The notes beneath the pieces were generated by a model. That model saw only the letters and a program-made list of their open reading frames with translations. It made no database searches and had not been told where the DNA came from. A DNA stretch of 64,000 nucleotides from Curtobacterium sp. ISL-83 (GTDB lineage: Bacteria; Actinomycetota; Actinomycetes; Actinomycetales; Microbacteriaceae): assembly GCF_018613895.1 (NCBI RefSeq), contig NZ_JAGGPH010000017.1, positions 17,194 to 81,193 of the forward strand, given 5' to 3'. Position 1 is the first letter of the stretch. The number at the start of each line of letters is the position of its first letter. Made by a program: the position numbers and the translations under genes. Shown here one piece after another: positions 33,643 to 41,032 of the stretch.

Positions 33643-33687
33643 ACACCCGCCCCGGGATCAGCCGGGGCACCGGAGGAACCTGAACCG

Positions 33688-34347
33688 ATGACGACCATCC
33701 CGACCCTGTCCCACGGGCGGGTCACCATCCGGCCCCTCCGCCTCCGTGACACCCGAGACCTCGACGTCGCGCTCGCGAGCAACCGCTCGTGGCTCCGCAC
33801 CTGGGAGGCCACGAACCCCTCCGGCCACGTCTCGACGGACGTCCGCGGCAGCATCCGCGCCCTCCAGGCGAACGCCCGTGCCGGTCTCGGCCTCCCGTTC
33901 GCGATGGAGCTCGACGGCCGCTTCGTCGGGCAGCTCAACGTGTCCGGGATCACCTACGGCTCACTGGCGAGCGCCTCCATCGGGTACTGGGTGGTCGAGG
34001 ACGCGGCCGGGCACAACGTCACGCCGATCGCGGTGGCGTTGGCGGTCGACCACTGCTTCCAGGTGGTCGGTGTGCACCGCATCGAGATCTGCATCCGTCC
34101 CGAGAACGGCCCGTCGCTGCGCGTGGTCGAGAAGCTCGGGTTCCGGTACGAGGGCCTCCGGCGCCGGTACATCCACATCAACGGCGACTGGCGCGACCAC
34201 TTCTGCTTCGCCCTCGTGGCCGAGGAGGTCCGCGAGGGCGTCCTCGAGCGCTGGGTGCGTGGCCAGGTGCCGCCGGGCGCGGGCAGCGTGCCGCTCGCGG
34301 CCCGCGACGAGGCGGCCCTGCCGATCCACACCACCCCACGGCTCTGA
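33688..34347 (+). CDS. GNAT acetyltransferase, RimJ type
   Basis: 219 residues. A GNAT domain of the RimI/RimJ/RimL branch: VTIRPLRLRDTRDLDVALAS at the N-terminus, SIGYWVVEDAAGHNVTPIAV as the acetyl-CoA-binding region, then VHRIEICIRPENGPSLRVVE and KLGFRYEGLRRRY. RimJ relatives acetylate protein N-termini; the natural substrate here is unknown. ATG 33688 has GGAGGA 10 nt upstream. It follows galU across a terminator. Confidence 0.88.
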   Translation: MTTIPTLSHGRVTIRPLRLRDTRDLDVALASNRSWLRTWEATNPSGHVSTDVRGSIRALQANARAGLGLPFAMELDGRFVGQLNVSGITYGSLASASIGYWVVEDAAGHNVTPIAVALAVDHCFQVVGVHRIEICIRPENGPSLRVVEKLGFRYEGLRRRYIHINGDWRDHFCFALVAEEVREGVLERWVRGQVPPGAGSVPLAARDEAALPIHTTPRL

Positions 34348-34433
34348 CGGGAGGCGCGGCCCGCGTCACGTGATTCCGTCGCGACACGCGCAACACGCGT
34401 CCGGCAATCACCGGCCCGGGGAACCCGCGCCCC

Positions 34434-34439
34434 TACCGT
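34434..34439 (+). promoter_or_regulatory. -10 box TACCGT, leaderless start
   Basis: TACCGT ends 6 nt before ATG 34446. Confidence 0.5.
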
Positions 34440-34445
34440 TGCCCC

Positions 34446-35552
34446 ATGGCAGGTATCGGCTCGTGGGGTGGCGGCATCGTCCTGCTCATCGCGGCCGTGC
34501 TCTGGCTCGTCTACCTCATGCCGTCGTGGGCTGCTCGACGCCAGTACCTCGCGACCGAGCGGAACGCGATCCGGCTGCAGCAGACGCTCCGCATCCTCGC
34601 GCAGACCTCCGAGCTGCCGGACGAGGTGCGCATCGAGATGAACGCACGATCCCTCGCCGAGGCCCAGCGGGTCGCGAAGTCGGAAGAGGCGAAGCGCGCC
34701 GCGATCGTCCGTGCCCACGAGGCCGCTCGGCAGCGTGAGATCACCCGCCGGCTCGCCGAGCAGGCCCCGGTGCTCGCGCAGGTCTCCTCGGTCCCGGCGC
34801 TCACCGCGATGCGGATGCGTCGGTCGCGCCTCGGCGCCACGCTCCTCGGTGCGCTCGGACTCGTCGTCGCCCTCGTCGTCTTCGTGGCCGCGCCCGGTGC
34901 GTGGCTGATCGGTGTCGCGGGCCTGGTGGCCGTCGGCGGCGCCGCCACGGTGCTCGCACAGCTGCACCAGGTCGCGACGGCCCGGAAGAAGCGGGCCGCA
35001 GCGTCCGTGACGGCCGCTCCCCGCGCCTCCCGACCGGCGACCACGTGGACGGACCCGGCGCCGCCCCTGTCGACGGAGGTGCCCGCCGTGTCCGCGCAGG
35101 ACCGCAGCTGGACCCCGGCACGGGTGCCGAAGCCGTTGTACGTGGAGCGGCCGACCGCTCCCGCTCCATCTCCCGAGTCGTCGGCGGAGCTCGCCGCGCG
35201 TCTGAAGGACCGCGTCGCCGAGGCCAAGGCGGAAGCCGAGGCCGAGGCCGCCGCGATGCGTGCGGGGGAGTCGGATCCGACGCTCGCGCGGGTGTCCCGT
35301 CTGCGGTCGGACGTCGAGGAGGCCGCGGCCTCGCTCTCCGCGCACGACCAGGGTCGGCTCGCCGAGCGTCTGGGGCTCCGCGCTCCCGGGGCGACCGGAC
35401 GTGCCGCGGCCACCGGCGCCGGGACGACCGATGTGCCGGAATCGGCGCCGACGGCCCCGCCGAGCAAGTGGGCGGGGATGGGGGTCCTCGGTGAGGACGC
35501 CTACCAGCAGGCCGATCTCGACGCGATCATGCGGCGCCGACGCGCGGTCTGA
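34446..35552 (+). CDS. hypothetical membrane protein with coiled-coil segments
   Basis: 368 residues. One N-terminal hydrophobic helix (GGIVLLIAAVLWLVYLMP) precedes a charged, probably coiled region. Two further helices form a hairpin near residues 120-165 (ALGLVVALVVFVAAPGAWLI). The second half is disordered and Ala/Glu-rich and ends in an acidic and basic tail. Genes of this type seem common next to tRNA-Ala in Microbacteriaceae, but I do not know a function. The ATG is set by the -10 box. Confidence 0.7.
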   Translation: MAGIGSWGGGIVLLIAAVLWLVYLMPSWAARRQYLATERNAIRLQQTLRILAQTSELPDEVRIEMNARSLAEAQRVAKSEEAKRAAIVRAHEAARQREITRRLAEQAPVLAQVSSVPALTAMRMRRSRLGATLLGALGLVVALVVFVAAPGAWLIGVAGLVAVGGAATVLAQLHQVATARKKRAAASVTAAPRASRPATTWTDPAPPLSTEVPAVSAQDRSWTPARVPKPLYVERPTAPAPSPESSAELAARLKDRVAEAKAEAEAEAAAMRAGESDPTLARVSRLRSDVEEAAASLSAHDQGRLAERLGLRAPGATGRAAATGAGTTDVPESAPTAPPSKWAGMGVLGEDAYQQADLDAIMRRRRAV

Positions 35553-35607
35553 CGGACGGCACGCCCGACTTGTCCGCACCGATTTCGGATCGGCCGTGAC
35601 TCGGTGC

Positions 35608-35613
35608 TAGTGT
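35608..35613 (+). promoter_or_regulatory. promoter of tRNA-Ala
   Basis: TAGTGT at 35608-35613 is placed 12 nt before the tRNA 5' end, with a weak TTCGGA (35584-35589) 18 nt upstream. Confidence 0.45.
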
Positions 35614-35625
35614 TGACGAGTCCCT

Positions 35626-35698
35626 GGGGCTATGGCGCAGTTGGTAGCGCGTCTCGTTCGCAATGAGAAGGTCAGGGGTTCGAATCCCCTTAGCTCCA
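35626..35698 (+). tRNA. tRNA-Ala, anticodon CGC
   Basis: A 73-nt cloverleaf. Acceptor GGGGCTA pairs with TAGCTCC and contains the G3-U70 pair that identifies alanine tRNAs. The T-arm loop TTCGAAT is canonical, and the anticodon loop TTCGCAA gives CGC, reading GCG. CCA is not encoded (ACC follows the stem). A rho-independent terminator follows at once. An open frame running through it (Met-Ala-Gln-Leu-Val-Ala-Arg) is the familiar tRNA translation artefact. Confidence 0.96.
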
Positions 35699-35703
35699 CC
35701 GGT

Positions 35704-35737
35704 AACCCCCTCTGTTCTGCGGAACAGAGGGGGTTTT
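35704..35737 (+). terminator. rho-independent terminator of tRNA-Ala
   Basis: Arms 35704-35717 and 35722-35735 (AACCCCCTCTGTTC with its complement) close on TGCG, and the stem runs into TTTTC. One of the few canonical T-tailed terminators in the window. Confidence 0.9.
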
Positions 35738-35847
35738 CTCATGCCGTGGCGACGCCGACGGCGACCTGGTCGAGAGTGACCGGGGTCGGTCCCGCCAGCG
35801 GTATCGTGTCGGTGGGAGTGATCGTGGGTGTGGTCACGAGGGGGGCT

Positions 35848-36129
35848 GTGTTGGGGGATTTGACGATCGACCTGGGGTCGATGCACGGGGTGGCATCGCA
35901 GGCGAAGCAAGCTGATGCGGCGTTCGCTGCCGAGCGTCCGTTGTCGGCCGCGGACGCGGGGGTGTTCGGGTCGGATGCGGTGGCAGGAGCGTTCGCGGCG
36001 TCGGCAGCTGCCCACGATGCTGCGATCACGTCGCTGGGCGCGGACGCGGTGACGCTTGCCTCGTACGTGGAGGAGGCCGCATCGACGATGATCGACACGG
36101 ACAGCGCGTTGGCGAGGAAGACGCGGTGA
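35848..36129 (+). CDS. WXG100-like small helical protein
   Basis: 93 residues, predicted almost wholly helical and very Ala-rich, without a signal peptide. It opens LGDLTIDLGSMHGVASQAKQ and contains a central turn (ADAGVFGSDAVAG) in the place where WXG100 proteins have their WxG turn, although no Trp is present. GTG 35848 has GAGGGGGG upstream; longer GTG starts are possible. Its stop overlaps the large hydrolase gene by 4 bp (GTGA). Small helical partners of this kind accompany type VII secretion substrates. Confidence 0.6.
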   Translation: MLGDLTIDLGSMHGVASQAKQADAAFAAERPLSAADAGVFGSDAVAGAFAASAAAHDAAITSLGADAVTLASYVEEAASTMIDTDSALARKTR

Positions 36130-37997
36130 CCGCCGATCCGACCGCGGGTGACCCGTCCGGCATCCGCCGGGTCGCTCGGCTGCACTCGCAGCGCGCGGAC
36201 GCCGTGCGGACGGGCAGTCGGCACATCATCAGCGCGGCCGAGGCCGCGTCGACGGGATGGACCGGCAAGGCGCAGCAGCAGTTCATCGCCAAAGCCGCGA
36301 CGGTCCCAGCGAGCGCGCAGCGAATCGCTGCCCGGCTCGATGCGGCGGCAACAGCGCTGGATGCCTACGCACGCGAGGTGGAGCAGATCCAGGACGAAGC
36401 GAAGCGGCTGCAGACCGCGCAGAAGAACGCCGCTGACGACGCCGCCGAGAACGCCCGTGCGATCCATGCTGCGACGCTCACCGTGCAGAGTTCCGATGCG
36501 GTCGAGTCCGACACGGTCCGGTTGCAGCAGTTGGAGAGCGGGGCGGCCGGTCTCGCCGGGTTGCAGGGGCGACTGTCCGTCCAGTGGGACGAGTTGGTGA
36601 CACGACGAGCCGCAGCTGATCAACGAGCAGCATCCGCATTGGAGAGCCCGTCCGTCGTCGGCAAGCTCGTGTCAGCACGTACCGTCGCCGCGATGAGCGA
36701 CGGGCAGTTCCTGACGTGGCTCGGCACCCTCGATCCTGAGACCATCGCGTCCCTGAAGAGCGATCCGAAGATCGCAGCACGGCTCGCCGGGTTGGATGCG
36801 AAGGACGTGGCGTCGTGGTGGAACGCGATGTCCGGGCCGGGTGGTGCGCACTCCGCGGCACAGGATGCATTCGTGGGAGCGATCCCGGCTGCGTTGGGCA
36901 ACCTCAACGGTGTCGCCTACTGGGCACGGGCGAAGGCGAACTCGGTCGTCTTGTCGAGGAAACTCGCGGAGGCGGAACGGCAAGCCGCGCACTGGAAGAG
37001 GGAACAGGATGCCGCGCGGAGCCCTGCTGCCGCGGCGGACGCCCGCTCGCACCTCGCGATCTGGGAACGCCAGCGGGACGCGTACCAGAACATCCAAGAC
37101 ACCCTTGATTCCAGCCCCGTCTCGCTCATCGCTCTGGTCGATGATCGGCCGCCGCTGGCGCAGATCGTCTCGGGGGACCTCGACACGGCCGCGCACGTGA
37201 CGTACATCGTGCCCGGCATGGACACTGCGACGTACCAAGACGACACCGTGCAGAACTACGCCGGCATCGCTCAGGGTCTGCGATCGAAGCAGGCTGCCGT
37301 CGGGAATGTCCCCCCAATGGACTTGGCTGTGGTGTCCTGGATCGGATACCACCCGCCGATGGCAGATGATTCGTCGTTCATCGATGTCGGAGGAGACGGT
37401 CGCGCCCACGCGGGAGCGGACTTACTGGTCAAGGATCTCAACGGGTTCGATGCGGCCCGTGCGGCGTCTGGTCACGACGCGGACCTTTCCGTGGTCGGCC
37501 ACTCCTACGGAACGGACGTCGCGACCATCGCGCTGACGCGGACCCATGCCGACCACGTCGTCCTGCTGGGGTCAGCGGGCGTCACCGACGTTGCGCCTTC
37601 CGCGTCGGCCCTCGACGTGCCGAAGGGGGAGGTGTTCGCCAGTCAGGGTGCGAAGGACGGGTGGGCAGTCATCGGTCAGAACCTCTCCCGGCGACAGGAC
37701 CCCACCGATCCGTCCTGGGGCGCCCACGACTTCAGCTCCGAGACACAAGGGCGCGGCGCAGATACTCTCCACGGCATCACCAACCACGGCCCGTACGACG
37801 GCAAGAACAGCAACGGCAAGTACTCGTACTTCGACAACGGAACCACCGCGCAGTACAACACTGCGAGAGCGACCATGGGGCAGGGCAACACGATCCCCGA
37901 GCAAGGCAACCCACTCGATCGCGTGCAGCGGCAGACGAAGGACAATTTGTTGATGTTCGACTGGCAGACAGGACTCCCCGGTGGCCCGATTCTCTAG
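36126..37997 (+). CDS. WXG-type protein with DUF1023 alpha/beta-hydrolase domain, candidate toxin
   Basis: 623 residues. The N-terminal region (to about residue 180) is a long helical hairpin with the WxG turn STGWTGKAQQQF (Trp45), followed by coiled coil. This resembles type VII secretion-associated helical N-termini. The C-terminal half is a DUF1023-like alpha/beta hydrolase: VVSWIGYHPP, then the nucleophile elbow VVGHSYGTD with Ser460, and LLGSAGV; the catalytic His is probably in HGITNHGPYD. It lacks a signal peptide and membrane helices. It is followed by an overlapping lipoprotein gene and relatives that could provide immunity. Phospholipase or esterase activity is likely but unproven. 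Confidence 0.75.
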   Translation: MTADPTAGDPSGIRRVARLHSQRADAVRTGSRHIISAAEAASTGWTGKAQQQFIAKAATVPASAQRIAARLDAAATALDAYAREVEQIQDEAKRLQTAQKNAADDAAENARAIHAATLTVQSSDAVESDTVRLQQLESGAAGLAGLQGRLSVQWDELVTRRAAADQRAASALESPSVVGKLVSARTVAAMSDGQFLTWLGTLDPETIASLKSDPKIAARLAGLDAKDVASWWNAMSGPGGAHSAAQDAFVGAIPAALGNLNGVAYWARAKANSVVLSRKLAEAERQAAHWKREQDAARSPAAAADARSHLAIWERQRDAYQNIQDTLDSSPVSLIALVDDRPPLAQIVSGDLDTAAHVTYIVPGMDTATYQDDTVQNYAGIAQGLRSKQAAVGNVPPMDLAVVSWIGYHPPMADDSSFIDVGGDGRAHAGADLLVKDLNGFDAARAASGHDADLSVVGHSYGTDVATIALTRTHADHVVLLGSAGVTDVAPSASALDVPKGEVFASQGAKDGWAVIGQNLSRRQDPTDPSWGAHDFSSETQGRGADTLHGITNHGPYDGKNSNGKYSYFDNGTTAQYNTARATMGQGNTIPEQGNPLDRVQRQTKDNLLMFDWQTGLPGGPIL

Positions 37998-38550
37998 ACG
38001 ACGGGCAGGAGCGGTGGTTGCGATCGGCGTCACCCTGCTGTTGATCACCGGCTGCGCTGGCGCCGACCCCCATTCATCCGCGAGCAAGGACCCCACGATG
38101 TCGCTTGAACAGTCACACCAGAACGTGATGGACATCTTCGCCGCCGTCAAGTCGGTGGTGGGTGAGGACGGATGGGACTCCGGGACGGCGTCGGGTTGGT
38201 TCAGCTGCTCGTCAAGCGGTGGGAAAAGTGCTCAGTTCAACCTCACCTCCATCCGGAAGCGGCCGCTGCCCCTCCAACCTGAGGAGATCACGTCGCGTGT
38301 TGCAGAGGCACTGCACACGAAGGTCGGCCTCCTCGGATTGCGAGTCCAACACGATGCGACCCTGACCCCGCGACGTACGGTGATCGGCTACCCGAATGGA
38401 TACAACGGTGGCACGGCGGCGGACGGATTCGGGTTCGAATTCCAATCGGGCACTGACTTCGCAAGCATCATCGTGTACGGGCACTGCGTGCCAGGGGCAC
38501 CACCGAAGTTCGGGACGCCCCTAAACCCACGTCCCACCGACCTGCCGTAA
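37981..38550 (+). CDS. lipoprotein, candidate immunity protein (copy 1)
   Basis: 189 residues. Signal peptide RRRAGAVVAIGVTLLLI leads to the lipobox ITGC, so the protein is tethered to the outer face of the membrane. The soluble part has no known domain but is shared with the gene at 38828 and the remnant between them: MSLEQSHQNVMDIFAAVKSV, GYPNGYNGGTAADGFGFEF, and YGHCVPGAPPKFGTPLNPRP. GTG 37981 lies inside the end of the hydrolase gene (17-bp overlap). This position suits a protein that neutralises the hydrolase at the cell surface; that role is inferred. Confidence 0.72.
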   Translation: MARFSRRRAGAVVAIGVTLLLITGCAGADPHSSASKDPTMSLEQSHQNVMDIFAAVKSVVGEDGWDSGTASGWFSCSSSGGKSAQFNLTSIRKRPLPLQPEEITSRVAEALHTKVGLLGLRVQHDATLTPRRTVIGYPNGYNGGTAADGFGFEFQSGTDFASIIVYGHCVPGAPPKFGTPLNPRPTDLP

Positions 38551-38813
38551 GGGAATTACTGAAGAGTCCCGCATTTGCGTACTCTGTGCTACTCGTCACT
38601 GCGATCAGGAAGCGGGCCCTTTCGATGACCCCGCCTCGGACCGACATAGGGTACCCGAATGGGTTCAACGGGAGAAACGCCGACGATGGCTTCGGCCTGC
38701 AACTCCACGCTGACCCGAACTACGCCGGAACGATCATCTACGGACACTGCGTGCCAGGGGCACCGCCCAAGTTCGGAACGCCGCTGAACCCGAAGTCGGC
38801 TGAACCCTCGTGA
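38551..38813 (+). pseudogene. decayed copy of the lipoprotein gene
   Basis: An open frame from about 38586 to 38813 encodes TAIRKRALSMTP, then GYPNGFNGRNADDGFGLQL and YGHCVPGAPPKFGTPLNPKS. These match the flanking lipoproteins, but the whole N-terminal half with signal peptide and lipobox is missing. About 45 residues are also deleted between RKR and the GYPNG motif. No ribosome binding site precedes the first start. It is best read as the remnant of a third tandem copy. Confidence 0.72.
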
Positions 38814-38827
38814 GGAGGCGTCACGGA

Positions 38828-39391
38828 GTGAGTCGGAGCGCTCGACACTGGGCCGTCATGGTCATCGGTCTCGGTATCGCGCCGTTCCTGTTCGTCGGCT
38901 GCGCCGACACAGGCAGCCGCGCGCCTTCGAGCCAGAGCACCTCGATGACGGTCGCCCAGTCACACCAGGACGTTCTACGTGTCTTCGCTGCCGTCCAGTC
39001 GGTCGTCGGAGCCGACGGGTGGGAGGACGAACAACCGGCTTGGGACAGCTGCGGAAGCGGCAGTGAGGACGCGGCCCAGTACACGTACTCGGCGACCCGC
39101 AAGCTGCCGCTCCCGGGGACGCCCGACGAGGTGACCAAGCGAGTCGCAGCAGCGCTCGCGAAGATCGACTACGCCGGTGCTCGGATGCAGCACGACGACA
39201 CGCTCACCCCACCCAGGCCCGTGATCGGCTACCCGAACGGGTACAACGGCGGTACGGCAGCAGACGGATTCGGCGTCGCGTTCCAGGCGTACGACTCCTA
39301 TGCTGACCTGTCGATCTACGGGCACTGCGTCCCCGGGAAGGCGCCCCGGTTCGGGACGCCCCTCAACCCCCGCCCCACCGACCTGCCCTAG
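38828..39391 (+). CDS. lipoprotein, candidate immunity protein (copy 2)
   Basis: 187 residues. Signal peptide ARHWAVMVIGLGIAPFLF leads to the lipobox VGC. The mature part follows copy 1 closely: AQSHQDVLRVFAAVQSVVGA, GYPNGYNGGTAADGFGVAF, YGHCVPGKAPRFGTPLNPRP. GTG 38828 is chosen over the upstream GTG 38810 because GAGGAGG lies 9 nt before it and a normal signal peptide results. Tandem related lipoproteins after a secreted-type hydrolase suggest immunity to variant toxins; this is inference. Confidence 0.72.
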   Translation: MSRSARHWAVMVIGLGIAPFLFVGCADTGSRAPSSQSTSMTVAQSHQDVLRVFAAVQSVVGADGWEDEQPAWDSCGSGSEDAAQYTYSATRKLPLPGTPDEVTKRVAAALAKIDYAGARMQHDDTLTPPRPVIGYPNGYNGGTAADGFGVAFQAYDSYADLSIYGHCVPGKAPRFGTPLNPRPTDLP

Positions 39392-39402
39392 GAAGACGCC
39401 CC

Positions 39403-39421
39403 GAGCCCGGAGGATGGGCTC
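39403..39421. terminator. weak inverted repeat between convergent genes
   Basis: GAGCCC and GGGCTC (39403-39408, 39416-39421) around 7 nt, between the lipoprotein gene and the minus-strand gene ending at 39427. Only six pairs. Confidence 0.3.
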
Positions 39422-39426
39422 CGTCG

Positions 39427-39810
39427 TCAGCCGGCGACGCTGTCCGTCAGGATCCCGGCCTGCGTGAACTCGGTGTGCAGCGCGTTCGCCGCCTGCTCGA
39501 ACGCACGGTTGCCACGGGACACGCCCAGCGCGCCACCCTTGAGCGCTGCCTTGCCCGACCCGCGGATCAGGCGGGCCACGGTACGACCGTCAGCCGTCAC
39601 CATCACCTGCACGTCCAGCCGCGTGTGGAAGGTCCGGTCGTTGGCGAGGCCCCCGATCAGGAGCGTCAGCCCCATGCTGCCGCGGGTCGCACGGAGCGCG
39701 CCCTGCTCGCCGTCCTCGACGGTGTAGCCCTCGCGGGCGAGCGCGTCCCGGACGCGGGCGCGGACGGACTCGGGGTCGGCTGCGATGAAGAAGTCGTGGC
39801 TCTCGGGCAT
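39427..39810 (-). CDS. conserved hypothetical protein
   Basis: 127 residues, soluble, no Cys cluster. The N-terminus reads SHDFFIAADPESVRARVRDA, and the middle has a short Gly-rich beta hairpin (GSMGLTLLIGGLANDRTFHT). Read as a polar-surface alpha/beta domain. ATG 39810 has GAGGGGACC upstream. It is convergent with the candidate immunity gene and divergent from the amidase lipoprotein at 39940, and has no evident tie to either. No family recognised. Confidence 0.6.
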   Translation of the reverse strand: MPESHDFFIAADPESVRARVRDALAREGYTVEDGEQGALRATRGSMGLTLLIGGLANDRTFHTRLDVQVMVTADGRTVARLIRGSGKAALKGGALGVSRGNRAFEQAANALHTEFTQAGILTDSVAG

Positions 39811-39926
39811 GTGGTGGTGGTCCCCTCGGATGTCGCGTGGTCCTGCAGCGGGCCTGATCGTCCCGCCGGAGCGATCATGCCGTGTCCCGCGGCGTTTGGC
39901 GAGGCTTCCTCGACGGGGGTGTCGCG

Positions 39927-39932
39927 TACCCT
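39927..39932 (+). promoter_or_regulatory. -10 box TACCCT, leaderless start
   Basis: TACCCT ends 7 nt before ATG 39940. Confidence 0.5.
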
Positions 39933-39939
39933 GGAGGGG

Positions 39940-40986
39940 ATGACTGCTTCGTTCACCCGCCGGTCCCTCCTGTCCCTCGCCGGCGTGACCGGCATCGGTC
40001 TCGCGGTCGCCGCGTGTGCGTCGAACAGTTCGAAGGGAACGCGGTCGGACGAGGCGACGAACCCGGCGTCCAACGGCGCAGTGGCCGGGCCCGGTTCCGC
40101 GAAGGCCGTCGCCCGTTCCCTGGCTCCGGCACAGGTGCCCCTCGCCGGGGGCATCACGATCACGGTCGCCGGCAGCGGGTTGGCTGCCGTTCGGGGCGTG
40201 ACGGTCGGTGGCGTGCCAGCTCGTGACGTCCGGGCGACGGCGAGCAAGGTCACGTTCACGGCACCGCACCAGGCGATGTACACCGCGGGGAACGCCGACG
40301 TCGCGCTGTTCACCGCGGCGATCGCCCCGCGCCCGTCGGCGAACCAGTCCTCGGACGGCAACGGCAGCGCGGCGAACGACGGGCAGAGCGGGACGACGCA
40401 GGGCGACGCCGCCGCGTCAGCGACACCGACGGCGGCACCGGTGCCGGACGTCTCGGCAGCGGTTGCGACGACGACGCTCGCGTACGCCGCCCTCACGGCC
40501 GTCGACCGCCAGCTCGAGTACGCGATGCGGCACTGGAAGGACTACAACCTCGCCGAGTACGGCACCATGAACCCCATCGGCGGTGACTGTGCGAACTACG
40601 TCAGCCAGACCCTCGTCGCCCGGGGATGGCAGCAGCGCGACGACTGGTACAGCCACGACGAAGGCGAGGCGCACTCGGCGACCTGGACCTACTGCCCCGC
40701 GATGGACCCCTGGCTGACGTCGAACGCGGCCGAGTTCGGGCTGACCAAGCGGACGCTCGACGAACGGGACAAGGTCAAGGTCGGTGACATCGTGTTCTAC
40801 GACTGGAACGACAACGACTCGCCCGACCACACCACCATCGTGTCCGAGGTCTTCACGGAGCCGGACGGCACCGTCCGCATCAAGTCGGCGAGCCACAACC
40901 AGGACGGCCCGTACCGTGACCTCGACGAGATGATCACCATCCAGCACCCGGGCGGCACGGCCTGGTTCCACACGTTCGACGCGTGA
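39940..40986 (+). CDS. secreted lipoprotein with IPT-like and Amidase_6 domains
   Basis: 348 residues. The N-terminus TRRSLLSLAGVTG combines a twin-arginine-like start with the lipobox VAAC, so export to the outer membrane face is likely. After a Ser/Asn-rich linker comes an IPT/TIG-like beta domain (residues about 68-130), a disordered stretch, and an Amidase_6 domain of the NlpC/P60 clan: Cys217 in GGDCANYVSQTL and His297 in SPDHTTIVSE. Such enzymes cut peptide or amide bonds in or near the cell wall. Substrate unknown. Confidence 0.85.
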   Translation: MTASFTRRSLLSLAGVTGIGLAVAACASNSSKGTRSDEATNPASNGAVAGPGSAKAVARSLAPAQVPLAGGITITVAGSGLAAVRGVTVGGVPARDVRATASKVTFTAPHQAMYTAGNADVALFTAAIAPRPSANQSSDGNGSAANDGQSGTTQGDAAASATPTAAPVPDVSAAVATTTLAYAALTAVDRQLEYAMRHWKDYNLAEYGTMNPIGGDCANYVSQTLVARGWQQRDDWYSHDEGEAHSATWTYCPAMDPWLTSNAAEFGLTKRTLDERDKVKVGDIVFYDWNDNDSPDHTTIVSEVFTEPDGTVRIKSASHNQDGPYRDLDEMITIQHPGGTAWFHTFDA

Positions 40987-40989
40987 CGG

Positions 40990-41018
40990 AGCCCGCCACC
41001 GGCTAGCCCCCGCGGGCT
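40990..41018. terminator. short inverted repeat between convergent genes
   Basis: AGCCCGC (40990-40996) and GCGGGCT (41012-41018), between the amidase gene (+) and the mannosyltransferase gene (-). Confidence 0.35.
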
Positions 41019-41032
41019 GGAGGACGCGCCGC

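Noticed and set aside
35632..35850. Open frame starting Met-Ala-Gln-Leu-Val-Ala-Arg upstream of the WXG-like gene
   Set aside because: This is the translation of the tRNA-Ala gene and its terminator, a well-known artefact; the real start is downstream.
39427..40269. Longer minus-strand version of the gene at 39427-39810
   Set aside because: The extension is Arg/His-rich antisense of the amidase lipoprotein; ATG 39810 with an upstream ribosome binding site is preferred.
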